Source: JACCTH01 sp035281645
GTDB taxonomy: Bacteria > Actinomycetota > Acidimicrobiia > Spongiisociales > ZC4RG35
Direction: 5' to 3'
Assembly (NCBI GenBank): GCA_035281645.1
Contig: DATEDN010000079.1
Span: 1 to 64,000, forward strand
Length of the DNA: 64,000 nucleotides
This document shows positions 7,941 through 15,603 of this stretch, piece after piece. The position numbers and the translations under genes are program-made. The notes under the pieces were generated by a model. That model was given only the letters and a program-made list of their open reading frames with translations, had not been told where the DNA came from and did not search any database. Position 1 is the stretch's first letter. Every line of letters begins with the position of its first letter.

Positions 7941-9866
7941 CTAGTGACCGGAAGGGGGCTGAAGACGCTGGGCCCAGGCCTGGGTTAGACGGTCGAGGAT
8001 GATCGCCATGACCACGATGGCGAACCCGACCTCAAAGCCGAGGCCAGTCTCGTTGCGAGTAACGGCGTTGATGGTCTCGAAACCGAGGCCACCACCACCC
8101 ACGAGACCGGCAATGATCACCATCGCCAGCACCATCATGATCACCTGATTGACGCCCGCCATGATCGTGGGAGCAGCGAGGGGGATCCGCACCCCAAGCA
8201 TGGTCTGGCGACGGGTGGCGCCAAAGGTCTGGGAAGCCTCGATGGCTTCGCTGGGAACCTGACGGATCCCAAGGGCGGTAATCCGGATCCCGGGCACGAT
8301 CGCGTAGAGGACCGAGGCGATAATTCCCGGCACCTGGCCGACGGTGAAGAGCATCACCACCGGAATTATGTAAACGAAGGAAGGCACGGTCTGAAGGAAG
8401 TCGAGGATCGGGCTGAGAACCTTCTCGACTCGCGGACGCCGACCTGCCCATATCCCGAGGGGAACTGCGATTGCAACCGAAGCCACAACTGCCGCCACCA
8501 CCTGAATCAGGGTGATGATCGATAACTCCCACATCCCCATGAATCCCACCAGCAGGAGGGCGACCGCCACGAACAGAGCCAGACCGAGCCCTCGCACCCT
8601 CCAGGCCAGCCAGGCCGCGACGAAGATCAGCACCGGCCAGGCGACCACGTCGAGCAGGAAGTCGCGGGCGGGTATCAGGAGGTCGGCGACGATGAAATCG
8701 TTCAGCGGCCTGGTTATGAAGGAGAGGTTGTCCCGCGCCCAGATCACCAGATTGTCGAGCGGATCCAGGATCCGGACTCCGAACACCTCCGGGAAGGCGA
8801 TGGCACCGATCGCCCGCCCCACCACAACCAAGACCGTCAAGCCGAGAAGGGCCCCCAGCACCCAGCGTTTGTCGACCTGTTTGGTGCGGTCGGTTTCGGC
8901 CAGGGATCGGCCGATCCGGTCCAGGACCATTGCTACCGCCACAATGGCGAGGCCGGCTGCCAGGCCCCGCCCGGGGCTTCGGACTCGGAGGGTGTCCATG
9001 ACCACCTGACCCAAGCCGCCGGCGGCGAGCAAGGTCGCCAGAACCACGATCCCGAGAGCCATCATGATCGTCTGGTTGACGCCGGTCATGATGGTGGGCA
9101 TGGCGATTGGGGTCTGAACCTTGAAAAGGGTCTGGCGAGGGCTCGAGCCGAACATCTTCGAAGCCTCGACCGTCTGCGATGGGACCCGCAAGATGCCGAG
9201 AGTGGTCAGGCGCACAACCGGCGGCAGAGCGTAGATCACCGTGGCAATAGTCGCCGGCACCTTTCCGATCCCGAAGAAGAGAATCATCGGAAGGAAATAG
9301 ACCGGAGCAGGAATCGTCTGCATGGCGTCGAGTAGCGGTCTCAGCCCCTTTTCGAACCCAGGCTTGAAAGCGGCGAGCACCCCCAAGGGCACCCCGATGA
9401 CCACGGAAATCAGAACGGCCATCGACATCAGTGCCAGCGTTTCCATGGTTGGTTCCCAAAGCCCCACCAGGCCCGGGTAAACCATCACCAGCCCGGCCAC
9501 CAAACCCATCTGCCAATGACCGTTGCGGGCAATGAGCAGAAAGACCGCGATCGGGATGACGAACCATGGAAGCCAAATAAGAGCGTCCTCGACGAAGGTC
9601 AGCCCCCAGTTGACGGCCGCAGTGATCGGCTGCAAGAAGGTGGTGAAGAGGGGATGGTTACCGCGATTGGACCTGGCCCAGGCTTCGAAAGCGTCGATCG
9701 GAGCCGAGAACGTGGTATCGAAGACGGAGGGGAAGACCTTGGCGTTGGCGAAGGCCACTTGGAGTGCCACCACTCCAACCACCAGGCTCCCCCAGGTCAC
9801 CAGCTTGCGGTCGACTCCGGCCTTGACTCCTAATGGAAGGGAGGGAGCGGAGACAGTGTCGGTCAT
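7941..9866 (-). CDS. proW: Glycine betaine/proline ABC permease with two fused permease domains
   Basis: A 641-residue membrane protein containing two complete ProW/OpuAB-type permease domains. The first (about 100-320) carries the cytoplasmic loop VEASKMFGSSPRQTLFKVQTP, the second (about 430-630) IEASQTFGATRRQTMLGVRIP; both follow the EA-x3-FG-x3-RQ pattern of the loop that docks on the ATPase. Each half has an LDAMQTIPAP- or LDFLQTVPSF-like segment typical of this family. Most family members have one such domain and work as homodimers; here one chain would supply both halves. It overlaps proV by four bases and precedes betB. Confidence 0.9.
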   Translation of the reverse strand: MTDTVSAPSLPLGVKAGVDRKLVTWGSLVVGVVALQVAFANAKVFPSVFDTTFSAPIDAFEAWARSNRGNHPLFTTFLQPITAAVNWGLTFVEDALIWLPWFVIPIAVFLLIARNGHWQMGLVAGLVMVYPGLVGLWEPTMETLALMSMAVLISVVIGVPLGVLAAFKPGFEKGLRPLLDAMQTIPAPVYFLPMILFFGIGKVPATIATVIYALPPVVRLTTLGILRVPSQTVEASKMFGSSPRQTLFKVQTPIAMPTIMTGVNQTIMMALGIVVLATLLAAGGLGQVVMDTLRVRSPGRGLAAGLAIVAVAMVLDRIGRSLAETDRTKQVDKRWVLGALLGLTVLVVVGRAIGAIAFPEVFGVRILDPLDNLVIWARDNLSFITRPLNDFIVADLLIPARDFLLDVVAWPVLIFVAAWLAWRVRGLGLALFVAVALLLVGFMGMWELSIITLIQVVAAVVASVAIAVPLGIWAGRRPRVEKVLSPILDFLQTVPSFVYIIPVVMLFTVGQVPGIIASVLYAIVPGIRITALGIRQVPSEAIEASQTFGATRRQTMLGVRIPLAAPTIMAGVNQVIMMVLAMVIIAGLVGGGGLGFETINAVTRNETGLGFEVGFAIVVMAIILDRLTQAWAQRLQPPSGH

Positions 9867-10936
9867 TTTTCTTCCTCGAGGACGTTGGCGACTGCCGCTC
9901 GATCGACCACCCCTACCTCCGTCCCTTCGGCATCGTCCACAGCTACCGGGGTGGTGTGGTTGAGCAGATGAGGGAGGACCGTCTCGATCGTGTCCTCGAG
10001 GTGGACCCGGTGAGCGGCTCCGTTGGCGTCGCCCGGTCGAGTCACAGCAGCAGCAGTGAGCACCTTGGTCTTGGGAATGTCTTTGGTGAACTCGCGGACG
10101 TAGTCGGTTTGCGGATCGGTGATGAGCTCGGCCGCCGACCCCACTTGGTCGAAGGCTCCGTCTTTCATGATGGCGATCCGGTCGCCCAGTTTGATGGCCT
10201 CGGCGAAGTCATGGGTGATGAACACGATCGTTCGCTGCATCGACTCCTGCAGTCGAATCAGCTCGTCTTGCATGTCGCGGCGGATCAGCGGATCGAGGGC
10301 TGAGAATGGTTCGTCGAAGAAAAGGATTTCTGGCTCGACCGTGAGGGCCCGAGCCAAACCGACCCGTTGTTGCATGCCCCCCGAGAGCTGTTGGGGATAG
10401 TGGTTTTCCCAGCCTTTCAATCCGACGACTTCGAGCACCTTCATGGCACGCTCCAACCGCTCGTTCTTCTCGACCCCTTGCACCTCGAGTCCGTAGGCGG
10501 CGTTGTCGATCACCCGGCGGTGTGGGAAGAGACCGAAGTGCTGGAAGACCATCGACATTTTGTGCCGGCGCACGTTGCGAAGCTGCTCCTCGGTCATGGC
10601 GGTGAGATCCTCGCCGTCGAGGAGAACTCGGCCTTTGGTGACCTCGTTGAGGCGGGCGGCGCAGCGGATGAGGGTCGATTTTCCCGACCCCGACAGGCCC
10701 ATGACGACGAAGGTCTCGCCGACGTTGACGTCGAAGGAAACATCCCGGACTCCAACCGTGCAGCCGGTGGAAGAGAGGATTTCGGCCCGGTTCGCGCCTT
10801 CCTCGGCCATCGCCAGGGCCCGTTCCGGTCGATTTCCGAATACCTTCCAGACCTGGTCGACCTCAAGGCATACTCGGGGCTGGGACCCGTTTTCAGACAC
10901 ATCGGTAATGTACCAACTCGACCGCTCCGAAGGCAT
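9863..10936 (-). CDS. proV: Glycine betaine/proline ABC transporter ATP-binding protein
   Basis: A 357-residue ABC ATPase of the ProV/OpuAA type. Walker A GLSGSGKST is at 80-88, the signature LSGGMQQR at 184-191, and Walker B ILFFDEP at 204-210. An N-terminal helical insertion before the Walker motif (residues 38-55) and a C-terminal CBS-like tail are typical of the family. The ATG at 10936 has no good ribosome-binding site; GTG 10900 is an alternative that leaves more room for promoters in the 24-base gap to the divergent proX. It overlaps proW by four bases and energises import of betaine. Confidence 0.9.
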   Translation of the reverse strand: MPSERSSWYITDVSENGSQPRVCLEVDQVWKVFGNRPERALAMAEEGANRAEILSSTGCTVGVRDVSFDVNVGETFVVMGLSGSGKSTLIRCAARLNEVTKGRVLLDGEDLTAMTEEQLRNVRRHKMSMVFQHFGLFPHRRVIDNAAYGLEVQGVEKNERLERAMKVLEVVGLKGWENHYPQQLSGGMQQRVGLARALTVEPEILFFDEPFSALDPLIRRDMQDELIRLQESMQRTIVFITHDFAEAIKLGDRIAIMKDGAFDQVGSAAELITDPQTDYVREFTKDIPKTKVLTAAAVTRPGDANGAAHRVHLEDTIETVLPHLLNHTTPVAVDDAEGTEVGVVDRAAVANVLEEEK

Positions 10937-10960
10937 GGGCGGCGACTAAGAGGAGATCGA

Positions 10961-11965
10961 ATGAAGAAACCCCTATTACTAGTTCTTGTAGCCCTGAGCG
11001 TTCTCGCCGCGGCTTGCGGCGGCGGCGACGGTGCCACTGCGACCTCCGCCGATGGTGGCACTGCCACAACCGGCGCGGCCACAGGCGGGACAGTCGGAAT
11101 CGACCCGAACAACCCCACCATCAACCTGGCGGTGAACCCCTGGACCGCTTCCCTTCTGAACGTTGAGATCGCCAAGCAACTAATCGAAGCCCACCTCGGC
11201 TATCCGGTCGAGGCCGTGGCGATCGACGAGAACGCGGCGATGTTCACAGGTATGGCCGACGGCACGGTCGACGCCGTGCTCGAACTCTGGCCCTCTGGGA
11301 TCACCGACGATGAGCAGGCGTTCCTCGACGAAGGATCGGTCGTCGAAATCGGCGAGCTCGGCGCGGTCGGCAAGATCGGATGGTTTGTTCCCCAGTACGT
11401 GATCGACGAGCACCCAGACCTGGCAACGTGGGAAGGATTCCAAGATCCGGCCAACGCGGAGCTTTTTGCCACCGCCGAGACCGGCGACCAGGGTCGCTTC
11501 CTCGGCACCGATCCTTCCTACTCGCAGTACGACGAAGCGATCATCTCGAACCTCGACTTGCCCTTCCAGGTGGTCTTCTCCGGTTCGGAGGCGGCAACGG
11601 TGGCCGAGCTCGATGCCCGGGTCGCAGCGCAGGAGCCGATCGTGATGTATTGGTGGACCCCGACAGCGGCGGTCGCCAAGTACAACCTGGTCAACGTGCC
11701 CCTGCCCGAGTATTCCGAGGAGTGCTACGCCGATCCGGCAGCGATTGACTGCGACTATCCCGAGGACGTCTTGCTCAAGGTGGCCTCGGCGCAATTGGAA
11801 GAGAAAGCACCCCCGGTGTGGGAGTTCCTAAATAACTTCACCATCACCACCGAGGATCAGCTCTCGATGCTCCCCGCCGCCGAAATCGATGGCGAGGACA
11901 TCTCAGTGGTCGCCAAGGAGTGGATCGACACCCACCAGGATGTCTGGCAGGCCTGGCTGCCCTAG
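10961..11965 (+). CDS. proX: Glycine betaine-binding lipoprotein of the ProX/OpuAC type
   Basis: A 334-residue lipoprotein. The signal peptide ends in LAAAC with Cys19 as the lipidated residue, followed by a Gly/Thr/Ala-rich linker (20-48) and an OpuAC-type binding domain. The INLAVNPWTASLLNVEIAK opening, VLELWPSG, and the WWTPTA motif carry Trp residues of the kind that make the aromatic cage for quaternary amines. AGAGGAG six bases before ATG 10961 is a strong ribosome-binding site. It is divergent from proVW-betB and completes the transporter. A strong hairpin terminator lies about 60 bases after the stop. Confidence 0.9.
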   Translation: MKKPLLLVLVALSVLAAACGGGDGATATSADGGTATTGAATGGTVGIDPNNPTINLAVNPWTASLLNVEIAKQLIEAHLGYPVEAVAIDENAAMFTGMADGTVDAVLELWPSGITDDEQAFLDEGSVVEIGELGAVGKIGWFVPQYVIDEHPDLATWEGFQDPANAELFATAETGDQGRFLGTDPSYSQYDEAIISNLDLPFQVVFSGSEAATVAELDARVAAQEPIVMYWWTPTAAVAKYNLVNVPLPEYSEECYADPAAIDCDYPEDVLLKVASAQLEEKAPPVWEFLNNFTITTEDQLSMLPAAEIDGEDISVVAKEWIDTHQDVWQAWLP

Positions 11966-11971
11966 ACAATT

Positions 11972-12014
11972 TGCGAACCCAGGGTTCACAGGGTGGTACC
12001 ACCCACCTGTGAGC
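11972..12014 (+). repeat. Inverted-repeat 3' region: GAACCCAGGGTTC dyad and GGGTGGTACCACCC palindrome
   Basis: Six bases after the proX stop lies TGCGAACCCAGGGTT (11972-11986), containing the dyad GAACCC-A-GGGTTC. The same 15-mer occurs at 59682-59696, just after another stop codon and also ahead of a terminator. It is followed here by a perfect 14-base palindrome GGGTGGTACCACCC (11991-12004) flanked by CACA and TGTG-like arms. The role is unknown; an mRNA 3'-end structure is the simplest idea. Confidence 0.4.
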
Positions 12015-12026
12015 CCACAGAAATGA

Positions 12027-12056
12027 GAAAGGGGCGGTTATTCCGCCCCTTTCTTG
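12027..12056 (+). terminator. Rho-independent terminator after proX
   Basis: An 11-base perfect stem, GAAAGGGGCGG (12027-12037) with CCGCCCCTTTC (12043-12053), a TTATT loop and T-rich sequence after it. It would end the proX transcript and insulate the SAM-responsive unit that starts immediately downstream. Confidence 0.8.
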
Positions 12057-12062
12057 TATAGT
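12057..12062 (+). promoter_or_regulatory. Candidate -10 box for the SAM-leader transcript
   Basis: TATAGT sits just after the proX terminator and 9-10 bases before the first stem of the SAM-II-like aptamer, so the RNA would start almost at the aptamer. No convincing -35 hexamer is seen at the expected distance. The call rests on position and one hexamer. Confidence 0.35.
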
Positions 12063-12069
12063 GGGTCCA

Positions 12070-12126
12070 TAGCGCCGATTTGATTCGATCAGCTTGCGGG
12101 CGCTCAACAAATGCGGCTAAAGCGTC
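12070..12126 (+). ncRNA. SAM-II-like riboswitch (S-adenosylmethionine aptamer)
   Basis: The element folds as an H-type pseudoknot. P1 pairs GCGCC (12072-12076) with GGCGC (12099-12103). The loop starts with GATTTGA and ends with GCTTGC (12092-12097). After P1 comes an A-rich linker and GCTAAAGC (12116-12123), whose AAGC pairs with GCTT and whose GC pairs with the GC end of GCTTGC, leaving TA unpaired. GATTTG, GCTTGC and GCTAAA in this order are, as I recall the family, the conserved parts of SAM-II. A terminator follows 10 bases later and a homocysteine methyltransferase gene lies downstream, which fits SAM feedback. SAM-V, a related fold, is the alternative. Confidence 0.75.
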
Positions 12127-12134
12127 GGGATGGA

Positions 12135-12165
12135 AAAACCGCCCGGCCAGAGCTGCGGCGGTTTT
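12135..12165 (+). terminator. Intrinsic terminator of the SAM-II-like leader (attenuator)
   Basis: AAAACCGCC (12135-12143) pairs perfectly with GGCGGTTTT (12157-12165) around a 13-base loop, and the 3' arm supplies the T-run. It lies between the aptamer and the methyltransferase gene, about 40 bases before the start codon, so premature termination when SAM is bound is the likely mechanism. The exact anti-terminator pairing is not obvious to me by eye. Confidence 0.7.
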
Positions 12166-12207
12166 CTCGTTGGAGGGCCGCCTCACAATCCAGGAAAGGA
12201 CTATGAG

Positions 12208-13203
12208 ATGGCCGGCAACGTTTTCCGAGACCTCCTCAACCGAGGCCGCCCGCTGGTCGCGGACGGGGCCATGGGAACGACGCTTTTCTCCCTGGGTCTC
12301 GAAGGAGGGGGCTGTCCGGAGCTGCTCAATGTCGAGCAGCCAGATCTGGTGGAAAAGGTTCACCGCGGTTTCATCGATGCCGGCGCCGACATCGTCCTCA
12401 CCAACACGTTCGGCGGCAACCGTCGGCGACTGGCGCTCCACCGCCTCGAGGACCGCGTAATCGAGCTCAATGCGGCCGCGGTCGCCGTCGCCCGGCGGGC
12501 AACCGACCTCGCCGACCGGCCGGTCGCCATCGCCGGCAGCATCGGGCCCACCGGGGACCTCTTCGCTCCTCTGGGACCGCTTTCCCACGATGAAGGAGTC
12601 GCGGTATTCACCGAGCAGGCGAAGGCACTTGCCGACGCCGGAGCCGACGTGCTTTGGATCGAAACAATCTCGTCTTTCGAAGAGCTCGAGGCGGCGGTCG
12701 CCGCGGCACAAACAACGGATCTCCCGTATACGGCCACTCTCAGCTTTGACACCGCCGGGCACACCATGATGGGCATCAGCCCCCGGGGCCTCGGTGAGTG
12801 GTGGCTTCAGCATGATCAGGTTGCCGCCGTCGGCGCCAACTGCGGAGTGGGTCCGGGCGATGCCGTGGCCACCGCCTGGGAGATCGCCTCGGTCGCCCCC
12901 AGGGCCATCACCATCACCAAGGCCAACTGCGGTATCCCCCTCTATCAGACCGAAGGTGGGCTCACCTACCCGATCGGCCCCGACCAGATGGGCGACTACG
13001 TCGATCTCGCCCTTCGGTCCGGCGCTCGCATCATCGGTGCTTGTTGTGGATCGACTCCCGACCACATCGCCGCCATTAGGGAGGCGGTCGACAGCCACCT
13101 TGCCGGTGACCGTCCCGAACTGGCGGAAATTGCCGAGCGACTCGACGTCGCAGTTCGCCCTCTGGCGGGAGCCCGCCGCGAGCGACGCCGCCAAGCCGTC
13201 TAA
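12208..13203 (+). CDS. Betaine-homocysteine S-methyltransferase-like enzyme
   Basis: A 331-residue Pfam S-methyl_trans (homocysteine-binding) enzyme. Zinc ligands are Cys212 (GANCG) and the pair Cys279-Cys280 (GACCGST); DGAMGT is at 19-24 and TNTFGGN at 65-71. It moves a methyl group to homocysteine to form methionine. It has only the homocysteine-binding module and no folate or cobalamin module, so glycine betaine, S-methylmethionine or a similar direct donor is expected; the betaine context favours glycine betaine. ATG 12208 follows GGAAAGGA. It is preceded by a SAM-II-like riboswitch with a terminator and converges with xylB, overlapping it by four bases. Confidence 0.85.
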   Translation: MAGNVFRDLLNRGRPLVADGAMGTTLFSLGLEGGGCPELLNVEQPDLVEKVHRGFIDAGADIVLTNTFGGNRRRLALHRLEDRVIELNAAAVAVARRATDLADRPVAIAGSIGPTGDLFAPLGPLSHDEGVAVFTEQAKALADAGADVLWIETISSFEELEAAVAAAQTTDLPYTATLSFDTAGHTMMGISPRGLGEWWLQHDQVAAVGANCGVGPGDAVATAWEIASVAPRAITITKANCGIPLYQTEGGLTYPIGPDQMGDYVDLALRSGARIIGACCGSTPDHIAAIREAVDSHLAGDRPELAEIAERLDVAVRPLAGARRERRRQAV

Positions 13204-14636
13204 ACCCCTCCGAACATCGACTGACGGGCCGACCGCAGGCGGTCGAGGGTGGCATGGTCTCGTGGCATCGCTGCGACGCGTATTCCGGTCTGGGTGCCCC
13301 ACCGGCGAGCCACACCATCAGCCGACTCCCCGGTGAGGAGGGAGGTCGCCTGTGCTGCCGCTCCCAAGGCCACCAGCTCTTCCGCTTTCGGGACCTGAAG
13401 CTCGCGACCGGAAAGTTGACCGATGACCCTTCGCCACACCTTCCCCTTGGCCCCTCCCCCGATGAGAATCAATGGCCGGTCGGGATCGATACCCGATGAG
13501 TGCCGAGAGACGTGCTCGAGGGCCTCGATCAACCCCAGCGCGGCTCCCTGGTAGGCGGCGAGGAGGATCTCGGAGGGATCGGTGGCATGACGGAGGCCGC
13601 CGAAGACCCCGGCTGCATCTGGCAGGTTGGGAGTCCGCTCCCCATCTAGGTAGGGAAAGGAGAAAACCTCCGTGCGTTCAGCGGCGTTCTCTCGATCGAG
13701 TCCCAACCAGGAGGCGACCCGATCGACGGCGAGAGTGCAATTGAGCGTCGCCGCCAACGGCAGAAAGTTTCCTGTGGCGTCGGCAAATCCGGCGACGGTG
13801 CCGGAAGGATCGGCGGCTCTCACAGTCGACAGGGCGTAGACGGTGCCGGAGGTTCCCAGGCTGACCACCGGAGCACCCGGCTCGAGTCCCAGGCCCAGGG
13901 CGGCCGCCATGTTGTCCCCGGTCCCTGCCCCGACCGCAGTTCCCGGGCGGAAACCGGTGTGTCGGCTGGCCTCGGTGGTGACCTCGCCGGCGGTCTCCCC
14001 CGGCTTCAAGACCTTGGGCAAGAGATCACGGTCGAGGCGAACCTCCGGGAGCGAGAGAACCTTTGCCGAATAGTCCTCCAGGGAAGTCGACCACCACCCC
14101 GTGCCCGATGCGTCGCCCCGGTCCGTCGTGCGGAGGCCGGTGAGACGGGCGTTGATGAAATCGTGCGGTAACAGCACCGCCCCCGTGGCCGCGGCCACTG
14201 CGGTCTCGTGCTGACGCAGCCACGCCCACTTGCCCACGGTGTACGACGCCACTGGAACCAAGCCGATTTCTTTCGCCCAGACTTGGGGTCCTCCGAGGGC
14301 ATCGACCAAGGCCCCGGCATGGGATGCGGCGCGAGTGTCGTTCCACAGCGGGGCCGGTCTTAGCGGAGAACCGGCCTCATCGAGCACCACCAGGCCGTGC
14401 TGCTGGCCGCCTACCGCGACAGCTTGCACCTCGCCGGCCCGCCCGCACTGGGAAAGCGCCTCAGCGAGGGCACTCCACCATTGCCGAGGATCTGTCTCGC
14501 GAGCGCCGCCTGTCCCCGTCACGTCGTGCCCGGCACGGCCGGTGGCGACCACGGCTCCGGAGTCGATGTCGACGATCAAGACCTTGGTGGCCTGAGTGGA
14601 GCAATCGACACCAGCAACGAGGGGCACGGCCCGCAA
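13200..14636 (-). CDS. xylB: Xylulokinase, FGGY carbohydrate kinase
   Basis: A 478-residue FGGY kinase that phosphorylates D-xylulose to xylulose 5-phosphate. VAGVDCSTQATK at the N-terminus, PLWNDTRA near 97, the catalytic Asp in LLPHDFINARLTG near 158, GAGTGDNMAAALG near 238 and the GGGAKGKVWRR segment in the C-terminal domain are typical of XylB. No xylose isomerase or sugar transporter is next to it, so the pathway cannot be confirmed, and another ketopentose or pentitol kinase is possible. It is divergent from ppk2 with a 15-base gap. Confidence 0.85.
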   Translation of the reverse strand: MRAVPLVAGVDCSTQATKVLIVDIDSGAVVATGRAGHDVTGTGGARETDPRQWWSALAEALSQCGRAGEVQAVAVGGQQHGLVVLDEAGSPLRPAPLWNDTRAASHAGALVDALGGPQVWAKEIGLVPVASYTVGKWAWLRQHETAVAAATGAVLLPHDFINARLTGLRTTDRGDASGTGWWSTSLEDYSAKVLSLPEVRLDRDLLPKVLKPGETAGEVTTEASRHTGFRPGTAVGAGTGDNMAAALGLGLEPGAPVVSLGTSGTVYALSTVRAADPSGTVAGFADATGNFLPLAATLNCTLAVDRVASWLGLDRENAAERTEVFSFPYLDGERTPNLPDAAGVFGGLRHATDPSEILLAAYQGAALGLIEALEHVSRHSSGIDPDRPLILIGGGAKGKVWRRVIGQLSGRELQVPKAEELVALGAAAQATSLLTGESADGVARRWGTQTGIRVAAMPRDHATLDRLRSARQSMFGGV

Positions 14637-14651
14637 GCGTAGGTCCGATCG

Positions 14652-15548
14652 ATGTCCGCCACCGATCCCAAGCCCCTCCTGGAGGAGGCATCGCAGGGGG
14701 CAATGCGATTAGACAGTGTGCATATGTCGAAGAAGAAAGGGGTTCGGTCGCACGGCGAGCACGGCGAAGGCGAAAAGCTATCGAAGAAGAAGTACGAGAA
14801 GGAGCTTGCACAACTCCAGGTCGAACTGGTGAAGATGCAGGAGTGGATCCGCCATCAAGGCCTCAAGGTCGTCGTGATATTCGAGGGCCGCGACGCCGCC
14901 GGCAAGGGCGGCACCATCAAGCGCATCACCCAGAGTCTCAGCCCTCGCGTCTGCCGGGTGGAGGCGCTCTCAGCCCCCTCCGATCGAGAGCGAACCCAGT
15001 GGTATTTCCAACGTTACGTCGCCTACCTGCCGGCTGCCGGAGAGATGGTTCTCTTCGACCGGAGTTGGTACAACCGTGCCGGAGTGGAGCGGGTGATGGG
15101 GTTCTGCACCGATGAGGAATACCAAGAGTTTCTCCGCTCGACCCCAGAGTTCGAGAGGATGCTGGTCCGCTCCGGGATCAAGCTCATCAAGTACTGGTTC
15201 TCGGTCTCTGACTCGGTACAAGAGGCGCGCTTTCAGGCAAGGATCAACGACCCCACCCGGCGTTGGAAGCTTTCGCCCATGGATCTCGAATCGCGATCGC
15301 GTTGGGTCGAATACTCGAAAGCCAAGGATGAGATGTTCCGACACACAGACATCAAACAAGCCCCCTGGCATGTGGTGAACTCCGACAACAAGAGGAAGGC
15401 TCGCCTCAACGTCATCCATCACCTTCTCAGCCAGATCCCATATGAGGATCTGACGCCGGAACATATCGAGTTGCCTCCGCGGCAACCCGATCCAGGCTAT
15501 GTCCGCCCGCCCCTCGCCGACCAGTCGTTCGTGCCCGAAAAGTTCTAA
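14652..15548 (+). CDS. ppk2: Polyphosphate kinase 2
   Basis: A 298-residue PPK2 enzyme, which transfers phosphate between polyphosphate and nucleotides. Walker A GRDAAGKGG is at 79-87, Walker B FDRSWYNR at 135-142, and the lid segment with NDPTRRWKLSPMD follows. One PPK2 domain is present (class I or III). ATG 14652 gives a 50-residue charged N-terminal extension; Met25 is an alternative start. A repeat element with matching ends begins at the stop codon and reaches the next gene's ATG. Confidence 0.92.
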   Translation: MSATDPKPLLEEASQGAMRLDSVHMSKKKGVRSHGEHGEGEKLSKKKYEKELAQLQVELVKMQEWIRHQGLKVVVIFEGRDAAGKGGTIKRITQSLSPRVCRVEALSAPSDRERTQWYFQRYVAYLPAAGEMVLFDRSWYNRAGVERVMGFCTDEEYQEFLRSTPEFERMLVRSGIKLIKYWFSVSDSVQEARFQARINDPTRRWKLSPMDLESRSRWVEYSKAKDEMFRHTDIKQAPWHVVNSDNKRKARLNVIHHLLSQIPYEDLTPEHIELPPRQPDPGYVRPPLADQSFVPEKF

Positions 15549-15603
15549 TCCGTTCTTGCGTAAAAACGGTACGGTTTACGTGACGAGATTTACGCAAGAA
15601 TGA
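15549..15603 (+). repeat. Short inverted-repeat element, copy 1
   Basis: TTCTTGCGTAAA (15553-15564) and its exact complement TTTACGCAAGAA (15589-15600) enclose 24 bases. The outer sequence TCCGTTCTTGCGTAAAA (15549-15565) recurs on the other strand at 23272-23288 with the same partner arm, but the inner bases differ. It fills the gap between the ppk2 stop and the hydrolase start so exactly that the last A of the right arm is the A of the ATG. It may be a miniature mobile element or a hairpin regulator. Confidence 0.6.

Noticed and set aside
8032..9576. A 514-codon open frame on the minus strand inside proW
   Set aside because: It is in another frame of proW, with Arg/Gly/Pro-rich shadow composition and no domain. 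proW itself fits a well-known family over its full length.
11988..12005. AGGGTGGTACCACC, which resembles the T-box consensus AGGGTGGNACCGCG, followed by a terminator
   Set aside because: A T-box leader needs a long stem I with a specifier loop upstream, but here only about 25 bases separate the motif from the proX stop. It reads better as a palindrome in the proX 3' end.
15549..15603. The inverted-repeat element as a Rho-independent terminator after ppk2
   Set aside because: The stem is AT-rich at its ends, has a 24-base loop and lacks a T-run, and a second copy occurs in an unrelated position.
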